From assembly GCA_937907595.1 (NCBI GenBank), contig CALCXL010000476.1, positions 1 to 6,227 of the forward strand: 6,227 bases of DNA, written 5' to 3'. The notes under the pieces are model-generated. The model searched no databases. It saw only the letters and a program-made list of their open reading frames with translations, and was not told where the DNA came from. Below, piece by piece: positions 5,864 through 6,227 of this stretch. A program made the translations under genes and the position numbers. Each line of letters opens with the position of its first letter. Position 1 is the first letter of the stretch. Origin of the DNA: an uncultured Pseudomonadota bacterium. Lineage in GTDB: Bacteria; Myxococcota_A; UBA796; UBA9615.

Positions 5864-6131
5864 AGCGTCTTTGAAAGACTGGCTGACTCGCCGCACACGC
5901 CCCCTCGGGGCGACGGCCGACCAATCCCCTCCCCCTCACAGGCCGGAGTGGCGAGTCGCTTCAACCGGGCCACCGCTCTCCTTCTGGAGACGGCAAACCC
6001 TCCTCCCCCTCATGCCGACGGGGGTCCGGTTGAGAGTCCTTGAGCGGTTGGTGGATCCCCCTCCTCCTCAGCCGCCAGCAATGCTCAAGGCCCGACGAAC
6101 GCCCTTCCGCCTCGGCGGGAGGGCGTTCGAC
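5864..6131 (+). ncRNA. Candidate structured small RNA with three C-rich (anti-Shine-Dalgarno) loops
   Basis: From the predicted sigma-54 start the sequence folds almost end to end. A 5' hairpin pairs GTCTT (5867-5871) with AAGAC (5875-5879). Domain I closes with GACTCGCC/GGCGAGTC (5885-5892, 5950-5957) and contains hairpin CGCCCC-CTC-GGGGCG (5898-5912) and stem CGGCC/GGCCG (5914-5918, 5941-5945) with a 22-base C-rich loop. Domain II closes with 11 bp (5961-5971, 6023-6033, one G-U) and contains TCTCC-TTCT-GGAGA (5977-5990) and CGGCA/TGCCG (5991-5995, 6013-6017) with a 17-base C-rich loop. Domain III closes with CCTTGAGC/GCTCAAGG (6038-6045, 6083-6090) around TGGTGG/CCGCCA (6049-6054, 6072-6077, one U-G) with another 17-base C-rich loop. 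All three loops carry CCUCC. G-U pairs would become A-C on the other strand, so the plus strand is transcribed. Function inferred: blocking GGAGG ribosome sites. Family not identified. Confidence 0.65.
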
Positions 6132-6227
6132 GTTGGGGGTCCGACCTGTGGGATGCGGGGCCGACGAAGGCACCTTCCGCCTCGGCGGGAGGGCGTTCGA
6201 CGTTGGGGGTCCGACCTGTGGGATGCG
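6092..6227. repeat. Tandem repeat of about 70 bp, second copy cut by the window end
   Basis: Bases 6103-6157 and 6173-6227 are identical over all 55 bases available, and both copies are preceded by CCGACGAA (6092-6099, 6161-6168) with a 3- or 4-base variable junction. Each unit contains the hairpin described at 6096-6129 plus a G-rich tail (GTTGGGGGTCCGACC, then GTGGGATGCG). In the second copy the left arm differs (GGCA at 6169-6172), leaving a bulged A and a G-G mismatch. The array may continue beyond the window. Confidence 0.85.
6096..6129 (+). terminator. Strong terminal hairpin of the sRNA, putative terminator
   Basis: A 15-bp stem from CGAACGCCCT (6096-6105) with AGGGCGTTCG (6120-6129), continued by one U-G pair (6106, 6119) and CCGC/GCGG, capped by the tetraloop CTCG (6111-6114). 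It is the most stable hairpin in the window and follows domain III by five bases. There is no T-run after it (ACGTTGGGGG follows), so it may end transcription without a U-tract, mark a processed 3' end, or be a repeat element. Confidence 0.45.

Noticed and set aside
5864..6131. Reading the structured region on the minus strand as a CsrA-type sponge (GGA-rich loops)
   Set aside because: The loops would indeed carry GGA motifs, but the G-U pairs at 5969/6025, 6052/6074 and 6106/6119 become A-C mismatches on that strand, and the sigma-54 promoter points to the plus strand.
5682..6227. Plus-strand frame open from ATG 5682 to the window end (182 codons), with GGGAG upstream and an Arg-rich start (MRRRRTMKRFRMM)
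   Set aside because: It lacks the third-position GC bias of the other genes, is full of AGA/AGG/CGA and Pro codons, has no recognisable domain, and runs straight through the palindromes, the sigma-54 box, the RNA stems and the tandem repeat. It is best explained as chance openness in GC-rich DNA.
5503..6227. RNase P RNA, tmRNA, SRP RNA, glycine or GEMM riboswitch in the gene-free region
   Set aside because: None of their conserved core sequences was found by eye on either strand; GGCAAACC-like bases at 5992-5999 lack the rest of a GEMM motif.
6092..6227. CRISPR array or integron attC site
   Set aside because: Units are directly adjacent with no unique spacers, and the core-site pattern of attC is not satisfied.

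Overview
The window is high-GC (strong G/C third-position bias in the genes). It looks like chromosomal DNA of a Gram-negative bacterium of the Myxococcota or wider 'deltaproteobacterial' type. The reasons are a DUF4388-like regulatory protein with a long acidic linker, an ECF sigma / zinc-finger anti-sigma pair with an exported partner, and a good sigma-54 promoter. This placement is an inference, since no rRNA or marker gene is present. The window starts inside a gene and ends inside a tandem repeat, so it may be a contig bounded by repeats.

Layout, left to right. (1) Positions 1-48 hold the last codons of a plus-strand gene that meets the next gene tail to tail. (2) On the minus strand, a DUF4388-like protein (687-2453) and a HAD-family phosphoglycolate-phosphatase-like enzyme (38-685) form a tight two-gene unit with a sigma-70-type promoter at 2540-2569. 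(3) Upstream, also on the minus strand, lies a three-gene stress-signalling operon: ECF sigma factor (4548-5177), ZAS-type single-span anti-sigma factor (3910-4551, ATGA overlap) and an exported PDZ/S41 protein (2607-3887). The S41 protein has lost both catalytic residues (Ser to Gly, Lys to Val) and so reads as a pseudoprotease. An RpoE-like promoter motif sits directly before the sigma gene and suggests autoregulation. (4) khpA, encoding a small KH-domain RNA chaperone, lies at 5260-5502 with its own promoter and a perfect GAGGAGG ribosome binding site.

(5) The last ~700 bases contain no convincing protein gene. Instead they hold what I think is the most interesting object here: a plus-strand structured small RNA of about 268 nt (5864-6131), divergent from khpA. 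It is preceded by a near-consensus sigma-54 promoter (TGGCACG-N4-GTGCA) and, about 120-170 bp further upstream, by an AT-richer island with two palindromic sites suited to an enhancer-binding protein. Almost the whole RNA can be folded by hand. It has a 5' hairpin, two 73-nt three-way-junction domains, a third shorter domain and a 15-bp terminal hairpin. Each of the three domains exposes a C-rich loop carrying CCUCC (anti-Shine-Dalgarno) motifs. The two 73-nt domains are related in sequence and show compensatory differences in their stems. G-U pairs favour the plus strand.

How the parts may fit (inference): the envelope-stress operon would be read out through the sigma factor, with the dead protease acting as a periplasmic sensor. 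The sigma-54-controlled RNA would repress many messages by masking GGAGG sites, in the style of alphaproteobacterial CcsR/'cuckoo' RNAs or myxobacterial Pxr. Its neighbour KhpA is a plausible RNA-binding partner or even a target.
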